Shown: one piece after another, positions 16,654 through 23,724 of the stretch
Numbering within the stretch: the stretch's first letter is position 1
How the letters are laid out: every line of letters begins with the position of its first letter
DNA from: JBCCFW01 sp039029535
Lineage (GTDB): Bacteria > Acidobacteriota > JBCCFW01
Assembly: GCA_039029535.1 (NCBI GenBank)
Contig: JBCCFW010000115.1
Location: 1 to 23,724 of the forward strand
DNA length: 23,724 nt
Direction: 5' to 3'
Program-made: the position numbers and the translations under genes
Notes under the pieces: generated by a model
Database searches by the model: none
Told to the model about the DNA's origin: nothing
The model's input: only the letters and a program-made list of their open reading frames with translations

Positions 16654-17448
16654 GTGTTGTTTGCAAGCGATGCGTCTTCGCTCAGCGCTCACCGTTCGCA
16701 TGACGGTGAGCCCCCTGTCCGCTCTTCCAGGTCGCCGACCTCGCCCGAGTCCACGGAGGGAGCTCGACGCCAGGCCTTCCTCGAGGCCTGCGCCGACGCT
16801 GGCGTGCCCTCGGAGCTCCGAGCACCCCTCGAGCGCCTGCTCGAGGACGTGCCCGTCGGCTCCCAGCACTCCAACCGACTGGAGTGGCTCATGGAGGACT
16901 TCGCACACTGGCAGCTCTACCAGCGGTCCCGCGAGGGTTGCTCACTGTCGGCGCGTCGCTTCGAGCGTCACTGGTCCCGCGTGGTCATGAAGTTCGTGGG
17001 ACCACGCTTGAGCCCGAGCGATCGAGAGGACTTCGCTGCGAGCTTCCTTCAGGTGGTCTTCGGTCGCGTGGCACGAAGCTTCCGCTGGCAGGCCCCGTTT
17101 CGGGCCTATCTCCGCCAGGTGATGATCAACTGCTGGCGGGACGAGCTGGAGCGGCGGCAGAGACGTGAACGACGAGAGCTCTCGCTCGAGAGCGAGGACG
17201 GCACGCTGGACATCCCCGATCGAGCGCCTTCGGCCGAGCGCCATCTCCGTGCCCGCGAGCAAGCCCGAGTCATCGAAGAGGCCATGGCGAAGCTCAGCCT
17301 CCTCGACCGGCGGGTCGTCGTCGCGCGCTGGCTCGAGGGGCAATCGGTTCAGCTCCTCGCGCGCGAGCTCGGCATGAGCCCGGGAGCGCTCTCTCAGCGG
17401 CTGCTGAGAGCCAAGCAAGCACTCCGAGCGGCGCTCGCGCCGACCTGA
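16654..17448 (+). CDS. ECF-like RNA polymerase sigma factor
   Basis: The protein has 264 residues from the GTG at 16654. An ATG at 16552 would add 34 residues but lacks a ribosome site. An internal ATG at 16891 (GGAG 6 nt upstream) would give a typical 185-residue ECF factor. The codons from about 16760 to 16890 look genuinely coding, so the longer form is favoured. Residues 103-173 are region 2 (FERHWSRVVMKFVGPRL, SFRWQAPFRAYLRQVMINCW), the -10 and core-binding part. Residues 206-262 are region 4 (MAKLSLLDRRVVVARWLEG, then the helix-turn-helix SVQLLARELGMSPGALSQRL). There is no sigma region 3. The extra N-terminal 70-100 residues could be a regulatory segment. No anti-sigma gene is adjacent. 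Confidence 0.85.
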   Translation: MLFASDASSLSAHRSHDGEPPVRSSRSPTSPESTEGARRQAFLEACADAGVPSELRAPLERLLEDVPVGSQHSNRLEWLMEDFAHWQLYQRSREGCSLSARRFERHWSRVVMKFVGPRLSPSDREDFAASFLQVVFGRVARSFRWQAPFRAYLRQVMINCWRDELERRQRRERRELSLESEDGTLDIPDRAPSAERHLRAREQARVIEEAMAKLSLLDRRVVVARWLEGQSVQLLARELGMSPGALSQRLLRAKQALRAALAPT

Positions 17449-17464
17449 CGACGTCAGCCTGCCG

Positions 17465-17983
17465 TCAGTCACTCCACTGCGCAGCCCACTGCTGATACCT
17501 CTGGTACAACTCTGGGCTGTTGAGCCTCTTGACGGCCTCTGTTTCAAGCTCGTACCAGATACCACCGCCATCGGTGCAGATCACCATCGTGAGGGCGCGC
17601 GCCAAGGACTCATCATCGGCTTGAACCGTCGCAAGTGCAGAGACCAAACATGAGACCACCGCTCTGACACGCTCGTCGTAGTCGGCATGAGAAGCCCCTT
17701 CCGCACGGCGGGCACTCGCCTCAGATGCAATCTCCACGAGGCGCTCATTGGCCTCATCGAGATGGACGAACCCATGCTCTTCCGGCCAATCTACAGGCAT
17801 GAAGAAGGACTCCTCGCCACGCTCGCTCTTGGCGAAGTCGCGTGATTGGGAGGCCGCATGGAGCGTCATCATGCCCTCGTCGGTGACCAGTGCGAATCCG
17901 GCAAGACCGCCCGCATCAGCGTCGCGAATCTCGGCCAACACTTCCCTGACTCCGCGCACGACGAGCTCTTCCAGCTGCTTCAT
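17465..17983 (-). CDS. DUF4303 family protein
   Basis: The protein has 172 residues. The ATG at 17983 has GAGGG 6 nt upstream. The pattern GFALVTDEGMMTLHAA near residues 29-45 and the ending RLNSPELYQRYQQWAAQW fit the DUF4303 family. These are cytoplasmic proteins of unknown biochemistry, often found among SMI1/KNR4-like immunity-type genes of polymorphic toxin loci. There is no signal peptide or membrane helix. Codon choice differs from the neighbours, with many A- or T-ending codons (TCA, GCA, GTA, CCA, GAT, CAT), which suggests recent acquisition. No toxin gene is visible beside it. It is convergent with the sigma factor gene (stops 16 bp apart) and 76 bp downstream of the oxidase gene. 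Confidence 0.75.
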   Translation of the reverse strand: MKQLEELVVRGVREVLAEIRDADAGGLAGFALVTDEGMMTLHAASQSRDFAKSERGEESFFMPVDWPEEHGFVHLDEANERLVEIASEASARRAEGASHADYDERVRAVVSCLVSALATVQADDESLARALTMVICTDGGGIWYELETEAVKRLNSPELYQRYQQWAAQWSD

Positions 17984-18059
17984 CGCCGACCCTCCCTCTT
18001 GGCTCTCTCGGATTGGATTCCCAAGTCCTCGCCCACTGTACGTTCGCAGCCAGCCTTCC

Positions 18060-19190
18060 TCAACTGAACCGAGACAGGCCCAAGAACTCGATGGGCTGCT
18101 CGCTCTGACCCGTCATCGCCAGGTCGACGAGCACCTCGCCGAGCACCGGCGCGAACTTGAAGCCATGACCCGAGAGACCGGCAGCCAGCGCGACCTGCTC
18201 GTGCAGGGGGTGTCGATCGACGATGAACAACTCGTCGGGAGACATCGTGTAGAGACAGGTGACGTGACGCGTGCGTCGAGCCGAGACTCCGCTCAAGCAA
18301 TCCTCGACGTAGCGAAGGACCCGCGCGTCATCATCGGGATCGGGCACCGGTCGACGCTCAGAAGGATCGGCCAGCTCACGACCACCCGAGTGTTCGGCGA
18401 CCTTCACGCCGGTACCGTCGACGTCCGGAAAGCCGTAGAAGAGACCCTCCGGACGCTCGTGAAGAAAGCACGGACTCCCACTCGCGAGCCGATGCCCATC
18501 ACCATCGACTGAAAACCAGTGCAAGTGCTTCTCGACCACTCGCAAGTCGACGCCGAGACCAGCCACCGAGTCCGACGCCCAAGCGCCCGCCGAGACGACC
18601 AACCCTCCTGCCCGATGAAGACCGGAGCTCGTCTCGACGACGACGCCATCGCCGTCGGCGGACCAGCCGACGATCTCTTCGTTCGTGACGATCTCGGCGC
18701 CGCCTCGCCGCGCCAACTCGAGCTGAGCCCCCACCGCGTCTTCGACGAGGAGGCAGCCAGCCTTGGCTTCGTGAACGACCGACGAGCCCTCGGGCAGGCG
18801 AAACCCAGGATGCTCTCGCCGAAAGTCGTCTTCCGTCATCTTTTCGACCGCCAGGCCATGCTCGGCCGCGCTCTTCAGCACGCCCGGAACGACGACCCCG
18901 TCCTCCGGACCGATCTCGAGCAAGCCGGTCTCATGGTAGACCCGACGCCCCGACCCGGCCTCCAGCTCGGCCCAGAGATCGAAGGACCGAAGCAACAGTG
19001 GCACGTGATCGGGATGCTCGAAGTAGCTCAGCCTCGTGAGCCGAGTCTGGCCGTGCGAGCTTCCACGATCGTGAGGCGGTGCGAAGCGATCGAAGCCGCG
19101 CACCGACAGTCCGCGCTCTGCCGCCCGCCACGCGGCCGCGCCACCGACCGCGCCACAGCCGATGACGATGAGATCGACCGAGCGACTCAA
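18060..19190 (-). CDS. solA: FAD-dependent sarcosine / N-methyltryptophan oxidase family enzyme
   Basis: The family oxidises N-methyl amino acids to the amino acid, formaldehyde and H2O2, using covalent FAD. I chose the TTG at 19190 (376 residues), which overlaps the upstream stop as TTGA and puts the FAD fold at the usual distance from the N-terminus; a TTG at 19208 adds only six residues. The dinucleotide motif VIGCGAVGG covers residues 9-17. DRGSSHGQTRLTRLSYFEHP is a family signature. Cys312 in TCLYTMSPDELF corresponds to the flavin-linking cysteine of SolA and monomeric sarcosine oxidase, and SGHGFKFAPVLGE closes the fold. Lys263 (GVKVAEH) is the likely oxygen-activating lysine. Sarcosine, N-methyltryptophan or another secondary amine cannot be told apart here, so the symbol is tentative. 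It has no signal peptide, although its operon partner is a lipoprotein. Confidence 0.88.
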   Translation of the reverse strand: MSRSVDLIVIGCGAVGGAAAWRAAERGLSVRGFDRFAPPHDRGSSHGQTRLTRLSYFEHPDHVPLLLRSFDLWAELEAGSGRRVYHETGLLEIGPEDGVVVPGVLKSAAEHGLAVEKMTEDDFRREHPGFRLPEGSSVVHEAKAGCLLVEDAVGAQLELARRGGAEIVTNEEIVGWSADGDGVVVETSSGLHRAGGLVVSAGAWASDSVAGLGVDLRVVEKHLHWFSVDGDGHRLASGSPCFLHERPEGLFYGFPDVDGTGVKVAEHSGGRELADPSERRPVPDPDDDARVLRYVEDCLSGVSARRTRHVTCLYTMSPDELFIVDRHPLHEQVALAAGLSGHGFKFAPVLGEVLVDLAMTGQSEQPIEFLGLSRFS

Positions 19191-20047
19191 CCCTCGGGCT
19201 CTCCCCAACCGAGGAAGAGATCGTCGTAGTAAACGACTGCACTACATCCCGAGCCTTCCGGCTTGTTGTCCCAGCGCGCCTCGAACAGCACGCGGATCTT
19301 CTCGTAGCCGGTGGGAACCACGCCCCAGAGCCGCTGGAAGTCGGCGCGCAGGGGGATGTCGAAGTGGACCCACTCGCCCACCTTCGGCGGCCCCTTCTCG
19401 ATGAACTCGAGCTTGGCGTTCTTGAGGAGGAAGGGCTCGTTCTCCAGCCCGGCGAGATAGTAACGAATCTGATAGTTCGTCAACGACTTGGGCGGGTTGT
19501 ACGGGTCGACGATGCGCCCGGTCCGGGGATCACCCCAGATGATCACCACGACCTGGACGTAGAGGTCGGTGGCGGGCTGGTCCTTGTCCCAGCTCTCGAC
19601 GAAGTACCAGCCGGAGAGCTTCTCAGGGAAGAGGCTCGGGTCCGGGAAGCGATCGGGCACGGGCTCCTGGATGACCCCGAAGACCTTGGCCGTCTGCCCG
19701 GGCTTGCCCCGGGGCCACTCGACCGGGAGTCGCGCGCTGCGGCTACCGGTTCGCGCGATCCCCTCCACGACCTCGAATTCGCCCCAATTCCGATTCTGGA
19801 TGGCGTGCCAGGGCTCTCGACCGCTCTCGAAGCCGGGATTGACGAGCACGTTGCGGGACGTGTCGGTGGGTGACGCGGTGCCGGAGACGGGCGCCGCGGG
19901 GGTCGGGGGCGTCGTCGCGCCCTCAGCTCCGGTCCCCCCATCCTCTTTAGGAGTGGATCTTCCGAGGCACCCGGAGAGCAGGGATCCCGCCAAGACGGCA
20001 AGAAGAAGGATGGGAGACGGGGAGGGCCGGGAACGGTGCTGATTCAT
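19187..20047 (-). CDS. Lipoprotein with a CBM4_9/galactose-binding-like jelly-roll domain
   Basis: The protein has 286 residues from the ATG at 20047; no clear ribosome site is seen. The signal ends in the lipobox LLSGC (Cys27), so it is probably lipid-anchored. Residues 28-65 are a Gly/Thr/Pro-rich linker. From residue 67, VLVNPGFESGREPWHAI is the classic opening of carbohydrate-binding modules of the CBM4_9 type. GSRSARLPVEW, VHFDIPLRAD and the closing VVYYDDLFLGWGE complete the jelly-roll pattern. No catalytic residues are evident. A sugar or polymer-binding role at the envelope is inferred from the fold. It is the first gene of an operon with the flavin oxidase (stop overlapping its TTG start), an unusual partnership, and is divergent from the lytic transglycosylase gene. 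Confidence 0.75.
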   Translation of the reverse strand: MNQHRSRPSPSPILLLAVLAGSLLSGCLGRSTPKEDGGTGAEGATTPPTPAAPVSGTASPTDTSRNVLVNPGFESGREPWHAIQNRNWGEFEVVEGIARTGSRSARLPVEWPRGKPGQTAKVFGVIQEPVPDRFPDPSLFPEKLSGWYFVESWDKDQPATDLYVQVVVIIWGDPRTGRIVDPYNPPKSLTNYQIRYYLAGLENEPFLLKNAKLEFIEKGPPKVGEWVHFDIPLRADFQRLWGVVPTGYEKIRVLFEARWDNKPEGSGCSAVVYYDDLFLGWGEPEG

Positions 20048-20117
20048 GGGGCGATCGTACCAGCGCTCCAGGCTGGCGCCGGCAGCTCGTCATGCCCCCC
20101 TCCAGGGCCGGAAATGC

Positions 20118-20129
20118 GCCGAATTCGGC
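20118..20129. promoter_or_regulatory. 12-bp perfect palindrome in the divergent intergenic region
   Basis: GCCGAATTCGGC is perfectly symmetric. It lies 70 bp upstream of the minus-strand lipoprotein start and 190 bp upstream of the transglycosylase start. It could be an operator, though a 12-bp palindrome may also arise by chance. Confidence 0.25.
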
Positions 20130-20222
20130 AACAGAACCGCACGTTCGACGTACCGGAGAAGAGACGGCGAAAGTTCTTATTTTCAGTGCTTTACGCGAGT
20201 TGACCGATTTTCGAGAAAGGTG

Positions 20223-20252
20223 TTGACGGCCCAAAACCTCATAGGTTACTTT
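20223..20252 (+). promoter_or_regulatory. Candidate promoter of the lytic transglycosylase gene
   Basis: TTGACG (20223-20228) is a near-consensus -35 box, followed after 18 bp by TACTTT (20247-20252). A second TTGACC lies 23 bp upstream of the first. The whole stretch 20160-20265 is clearly AT-richer than the rest of the window, as expected for a promoter. It would give a leader of about 60 nt. Confidence 0.5.
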
Positions 20253-20275
20253 AAGTTCCGCAGTTGAGCAGTCGC

Positions 20276-20303
20276 GGGGGCCGGCCAAGCCGGACGAACC
20301 CCC
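20276..20303 (+). promoter_or_regulatory. Leader hairpin before the lytic transglycosylase start
   Basis: GGGGG (20276-20280) can pair with CCCCC (20299-20303), and inside it CCGGC pairs with GCCGG around a CAA loop, leaving an ACGAA bulge on one side. It ends 16 nt before the ATG at 20320, close to the GGAG/AGGA ribosome site, so it could modulate translation. This is inferred from pairing only. Confidence 0.35.
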
Positions 20304-20319
20304 AACGGAGCAGGACACG

Positions 20320-22662
20320 ATGATGGGTCGACTCGAGACGAGGAGGGGAGCGCTGGCGCTGGTCGCGACGTGCGGCCTGCTCACCCTTCTCGGGTGCTCG
20401 ACCCGCAGCTCCTCGCTCCAGGCTCAAGCGCAGACGACTACTGGCCGCAGCGACCGGGCCGTCGCCACCCGGTCGCCGGCCTCCTCCTCCTCCTCGGCTC
20501 TCACGGCGCCGGTCCAGACCTCTCGTCAGAGCGTCCTGACCGAGCAGCTCGAGGTCGCCTGGAACGAGGGACAGGCCCGGCAGCTCGCCGGCGACCTCGA
20601 CGGAGCCTTCTCCCGGCTCGACGACGGTCTCCGCGATGCGCTCCAGAGCGGCCGACTCGCCGACGACCGCGACGCTCTCGACGAGTACCTAGTAAAGGTT
20701 CGCGAGCTGGCGCAGCTCACCGCGGTGGAAGACCGCGAAGACGTGACCGAGCGCCCGGCTTACGCTGAGGCGACGCCCTGGATGGGCTCGCTCCAGCAAG
20801 AACAGACCTGGAACGAGACCGAAATGGCCTCGCGCATCGTCGAGTCGGCCGCGCCGCGCCGACCCGACCCGCCGACGCCTGCTCCCGTCCAGCACGTGCC
20901 GGACTGGATCGCCAAGGTCACCGGCCCCGAGACCCTCCCCAACCGCTCGCACCCGGCCGTGGACGCGATGATTCGCTTCTACACCGGACGCGCGAAGGGC
21001 CGTCTCGAGCTCGGCCTGCGGCGCGCGGGTCTCTACGGCCCCACCGTGGTCCAAATCCTCGAAGAAGAGGGCGTCCCCACCGACATCTTCTGGCTCGCCC
21101 TGGTGGAGAGCAACTTCAACGCCCAGGCCTACTCGCGAGCCCGCGCCAAGGGTCTCTTCCAGTTCATTCCCAGCACCGGCCGGCGCTACGGGATGGACAT
21201 CGACTTCTGGCGCGACGAGCGCGCCGACTTCGAGAAGTGCGCCCGGGCCTCGGCGCGCTACCTGACCTACCTGCACGGTCTCTTCGGCGACTGGCACCTC
21301 GCGATGGCCGCCTACAACGCTGGTGAGGGCAAGGTCGGACGCGGTCTCAAGCGCACGGGTCGTCACGACTACTGGCACCTCCGCCGCACGCGTCACATCC
21401 GTCCGGAGACCAAGAACTACGTGCCCGCGATGCTCGCGGTCATGACCATCGTCCGCGACCCCGCTCGCTACGGCATCGACTTCGACCCCGCCCCCGCCCT
21501 CGACTGGGAGGTCGCGGTCATCGAAGGCTCCACCGAGCTGTCGGTCATCGCCGAGTGCGCCGGCACGACCCTCGAGAACATCAAGAACCTCAACCCCGAG
21601 CTGCGCCGTGGCTGCACGCCGGGTCAGGGTCGCTACCGACTCCGCGTCCCCGCCGGTAGCAAGTCGACGTTCCTCGCTCGTCACGCCGCGCTTCCGGCCG
21701 AGAAGCGTCTCTCCTGGCACCGTCACGCGGTCCGCAAGGGTGAGACTCTCGGCGTCATCGCCAAGCGCTACGGGTCCTCGGTGGCCGGCATCATGGCCGC
21801 CAACAACATCAAGAACGCGAACCGCATCGGAGTGGGCTGGAAGCTCCTCATCCCCAGCGGCTCCCAGGGGCTGTCCAGCTCCCGCATCGCCTCGGCCCGT
21901 CCGTCCGGCACGCGCTCCAGCACGAAGAGCACCGGCTCCTCCTCCCGCTCGCAGAAGGCGACGTACCACACGGTCCGCAAGGGCGAGACTCTCTCGGCCA
22001 TCGCCAAGCGCCACGGCACCAGCGTGAGCCGCATCGCACGGGCCAACGGCATCAAGAACACCCGGACCATCCGACCGGGTCAGCGCCTGAAGCTCACCGG
22101 CGTCAGCAGCTCCAGCAAGCGCTCCGGAAGCTCCGCCACCACCAAGACGACGCACCGCGTCCGCAAGGGCGAGACCCTCTCGACCATCGCCAAGCGCCAC
22201 GGCACGACTGCCACGAAGATCGCTCGCGCCAACGGCATCAAGGACGTCCGCAAGCTACAGCCCGGTCAGCGCCTCAGCATCACCACGCGCTCGACCAGCA
22301 GCAAGTCCGGCACGAAGAGCACGAGCTCCAAGAGCTCCAGCAAGGCCAAGACGGCCAAGACGCACCGCGTGGCTCGAGGCGACACCCTCGTCGCCATCGG
22401 CAAGCGCCACGGCGTCAGCGTCGCTCAGCTCCGCGCCTGGAACGGCCTCAGCCGCAAGGGTCTCATCCACCCCGGCCAGACGCTCAAGCTGACTGGACCG
22501 ACCAACAAGAAGAAGACCCACGTGGTCAAGCGCGGCGATACCTTGACGGCCATCGCCAAGTCCTTCCGCACCTCGGTCAGTCAGCTCCGCGAGTGGAACG
22601 ACCTCTCGCGCAGCGGCCTCATCCGTCCCGGAGATCGCCTGACGATCTTCACTCGGGAGTAG
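20320..22662 (+). CDS. mltD: MltD-type membrane-bound lytic murein transglycosylase with five LysM domains
   Basis: The enzyme class cleaves peptidoglycan glycan strands to 1,6-anhydromuramyl ends. This protein has 780 residues. The signal ends in the lipobox LLGC (Cys26), so it should be lipid-anchored in the envelope. Residues 30-200 are a low-complexity Ser/Gln/Thr segment and a helical region. The SLT domain spans about 210-390, with catalytic Glu263 in LALVESNFN, then KGLFQFIPSTGRRYGM and MAAYNAGEGKV. A divergent LysM-like segment (400-445) is followed by five canonical LysM domains at 469-512, 550-592, 612-655, 682-724 and 734-777, joined by Ser/Lys/Thr-rich linkers. E. coli MltD has fewer LysMs, so binding to the wall should be tighter. 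Domains 2-4 share near-identical DNA (VRKGETL, AIAKRHGT), suggesting duplication. Upstream lie an AT-rich promoter region and a leader hairpin. Confidence 0.93.
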   Translation: MMGRLETRRGALALVATCGLLTLLGCSTRSSSLQAQAQTTTGRSDRAVATRSPASSSSSALTAPVQTSRQSVLTEQLEVAWNEGQARQLAGDLDGAFSRLDDGLRDALQSGRLADDRDALDEYLVKVRELAQLTAVEDREDVTERPAYAEATPWMGSLQQEQTWNETEMASRIVESAAPRRPDPPTPAPVQHVPDWIAKVTGPETLPNRSHPAVDAMIRFYTGRAKGRLELGLRRAGLYGPTVVQILEEEGVPTDIFWLALVESNFNAQAYSRARAKGLFQFIPSTGRRYGMDIDFWRDERADFEKCARASARYLTYLHGLFGDWHLAMAAYNAGEGKVGRGLKRTGRHDYWHLRRTRHIRPETKNYVPAMLAVMTIVRDPARYGIDFDPAPALDWEVAVIEGSTELSVIAECAGTTLENIKNLNPELRRGCTPGQGRYRLRVPAGSKSTFLARHAALPAEKRLSWHRHAVRKGETLGVIAKRYGSSVAGIMAANNIKNANRIGVGWKLLIPSGSQGLSSSRIASARPSGTRSSTKSTGSSSRSQKATYHTVRKGETLSAIAKRHGTSVSRIARANGIKNTRTIRPGQRLKLTGVSSSSKRSGSSATTKTTHRVRKGETLSTIAKRHGTTATKIARANGIKDVRKLQPGQRLSITTRSTSSKSGTKSTSSKSSSKAKTAKTHRVARGDTLVAIGKRHGVSVAQLRAWNGLSRKGLIHPGQTLKLTGPTNKKKTHVVKRGDTLTAIAKSFRTSVSQLREWNDLSRSGLIRPGDRLTIFTRE

Positions 22663-22678
22663 CGGCACCCAGAAGCAC

Positions 22679-22752
22679 AGTTCCCCCGCCCTGGTCACGA
22701 CTCACAACTTAACCACTTGCCCCCTTTACCCGCGTGGCCAGGGCGGGGAACT
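22679..22752. repeat. Long imperfect inverted repeat between convergent genes
   Basis: The 21-nt arm at 22679-22699 pairs with the 20-nt arm at 22733-22752. This gives 19 Watson-Crick pairs, one G-U pair and one bulged C around a 33-nt AT-richer loop. It starts 17 bases past the transglycosylase stop and is followed by no T tract on either strand. It may act as a two-way terminator or mRNA-end stabiliser for the convergent genes. No target-site duplication is seen. Confidence 0.55.
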
Positions 22753-22926
22753 TCCTCAGACCGACTTCCCGAGCATCGACTCGGACGAGTCCGTCGAGGA
22801 TGTTCTCCGGCGCGGGGGCCGACCCGGAGAACGTCGAGACGATACCGCAGCTCAGTAGAGCTCGGGTAGCTCGCAACGCCGCTCCCCCGAGCACGCGCCT
22901 CCCTCGATGCCTGGTCCAGGCGTCGC

Positions 22927-23724
22927 TCAGGTCGAAGGCGTCAAGCGCGTGCTGACCCGGTTTCGACCCGATCGCTTGGACAGGTAGAGATAGCGATCGG
23001 CGCGATCGATCAGGGCACGGGCCTCGGTCGTGCCATCGGTGCTGGTCACCGCCAAGCCGATGCTCACGGTGAGATTGATCGACTCCTTGCCCAGCGGGAA
23101 CGGCTCCGTGGCCATCGCGTGCCGCATCCGCTCGGCGAAGACCCCGGCGCCCGCCGCGTCGACGCCGCGCAGCAGCACGGCGAACTCCTCGCCGCCGAAG
23201 CGCGCCACCATCGACTCGCTCCGCTGCAGCGACTGCAGGCGCGCAGCGACGGAACGCAAGACTCTGTCCCCTCCCGGATGCCCGAAGCGGGTGTTGACCG
23301 AGCGGAAGTGATCGACGTCGAGGATGGCCACCGCCATCGTGAGCCCGTGGCGCCGCGCCAGGGCCAGGTCACGCTCGAGGCACTCCTCGAAGTAGCGCCG
23401 GTCGTGGAGGCCGGTGAGGTCGTCCCGGATGGCCCGCGTGTAGAGGTGCTCGGCGTAGGACTCGTCGAGCAGGTCGTTGAGGCAGAAGCGGAGGACCGTC
23501 GACATGCCGACCTGGATCTTGTCGCCGTCGGTCAGCTCGCTCGATTGGATGGGCTGCCCGTTGAGGAGGGTGCCGTTGGTGCTCCCGAGGTCCTCGAGGA
23601 GGATGCGGCCGTCGTCGGTGGAGACGACACGGGCATGACGACGGGAGACCGACTCGTCGAAGAGGTGCAGGCCCGCCGTGCTGCAGCGACCGATGAGGAG
23701 CTCAGTGCCGGCCTCGGTGGGCAC
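22927..23724 (-). CDS. FHA-GGDEF diguanylate cyclase (N-terminus cut by window edge)
   Basis: The frame is open to the right edge, so the true start is probably outside; 265 residues are seen. Residues 8-75 are an FHA phosphothreonine-binding domain (LLIGRCSTAG, VSRRHARVV, LEDLGSTNGTLLNG). Residues 95-260 are a GGDEF domain that makes cyclic di-GMP from two GTP. It has RDDLTGLHDRRYFEE, the metal-binding LDVDHF, GHPGGDRVLR and the active-site signature RFGGEEFAVLL. The catalytic motif is intact as GGEEF. The inhibitory RxxD site that normally lies five residues before it reads RSES, so feedback inhibition by the product is probably lost. FHA input suggests control by a Ser/Thr kinase such as the one at 12777-15626; that link is an inference. 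It is convergent with the transglycosylase gene. Confidence 0.92.
   Translation of the reverse strand: MPTEAGTELLIGRCSTAGLHLFDESVSRRHARVVSTDDGRILLEDLGSTNGTLLNGQPIQSSELTDGDKIQVGMSTVLRFCLNDLLDESYAEHLYTRAIRDDLTGLHDRRYFEECLERDLALARRHGLTMAVAILDVDHFRSVNTRFGHPGGDRVLRSVAARLQSLQRSESMVARFGGEEFAVLLRGVDAAGAGVFAERMRHAMATEPFPLGKESINLTVSIGLAVTSTDGTTEARALIDRADRYLYLSKRSGRNRVSTRLTPST

Noticed and set aside
16439..16666. Minus-strand 75-codon frame across the sigma factor control region
   Set aside because: It has no ribosome site or domain and overlaps the GTGCA repeats and the candidate start regions of two better genes.
17446..17458. CTGAC-GAC-GTCAG hairpin at the sigma factor stop codon
   Set aside because: A 5-bp stem with no T tract is weak evidence for a terminator between the convergent genes.
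22709..22894. Minus-strand frame of 61 codons starting with GTG downstream of the diguanylate cyclase
   Set aside because: It has GGGAGG only 3 nt from the start, no recognisable domain, and runs through the inverted repeat. Coding cannot be excluded but is not supported.

Overview
The window is uniformly GC-rich and densely packed with genes on both strands. The organism looks like a member of the Planctomycetota. The best evidence is a Tat-exported DUF1501 protein paired with a DUF1553-like lipoprotein carrying a CxxCH motif, a pairing typical of that phylum and its relatives. The many large secreted proteins of unknown function, the Hanks-type kinase with an attached beta-propeller and the ECF-like sigma factor all fit. 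A myxobacterium-like organism cannot be excluded from sequence alone. I see no tRNA, rRNA, CRISPR array, insertion sequence or phage gene.

Left part (1-8741, all minus strand). Read in the direction of transcription there is a two-gene operon of exported proteins of unknown function (8741-7959, then 7962-5827, overlapping as ATGA). It ends in a clear intrinsic terminator at 5758-5798. Next comes the DUF1501/DUF1553-like pair (5684-4074, then 4062-997), closed by a second T-tract terminator at 930-969. Last is the N-terminal 270 residues of a secreted reprolysin-like metalloprotease that runs off the left edge (811 to 1).

Middle (8742-17448). A 433-bp divergent intergenic region separates the left block from a secreted protein with an adhesion-type Ig-like domain (9175-10689). 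A strong hairpin and then a two-gene signalling operon follow: a sigma-54 activator with GAF, AAA+ and Fis domains (10845-12746), and a transmembrane Ser/Thr kinase with a C-terminal TolB/PD40-like propeller (12777-15626). A small secreted protein (16442-15645, minus) and an ECF-like sigma factor (16654-17448, plus) are divergently arranged around an intergenic region with four GTGCA boxes at an exact 9-bp period plus a GTGCA palindrome.

Right part (17465-23724). A DUF4303 protein with noticeably different codon choice (17983-17465) is followed by a coupled pair: a CBM-like lipoprotein and a sarcosine/N-methyltryptophan oxidase family flavoenzyme (20047-19187, 19190-18060, overlapping as TTGA). 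Divergent from these is an MltD-type lytic transglycosylase with five canonical LysM domains (20320-22662), preceded by an AT-rich promoter region and a structured leader. A long imperfect inverted repeat lies between it and a convergent FHA-GGDEF diguanylate cyclase cut by the right edge (23724-22927).

The overall theme is cell-envelope biology (exported proteins, peptidoglycan cleavage, lipoproteins) alongside several layers of signal transduction (sigma-54 activator, Ser/Thr kinase, ECF sigma, FHA/c-di-GMP). The least explained parts are the activator-kinase operon, the chimeric DUF1553-like lipoprotein, the GTGCA repeat region and the two exported proteins of 260 and 711 residues.
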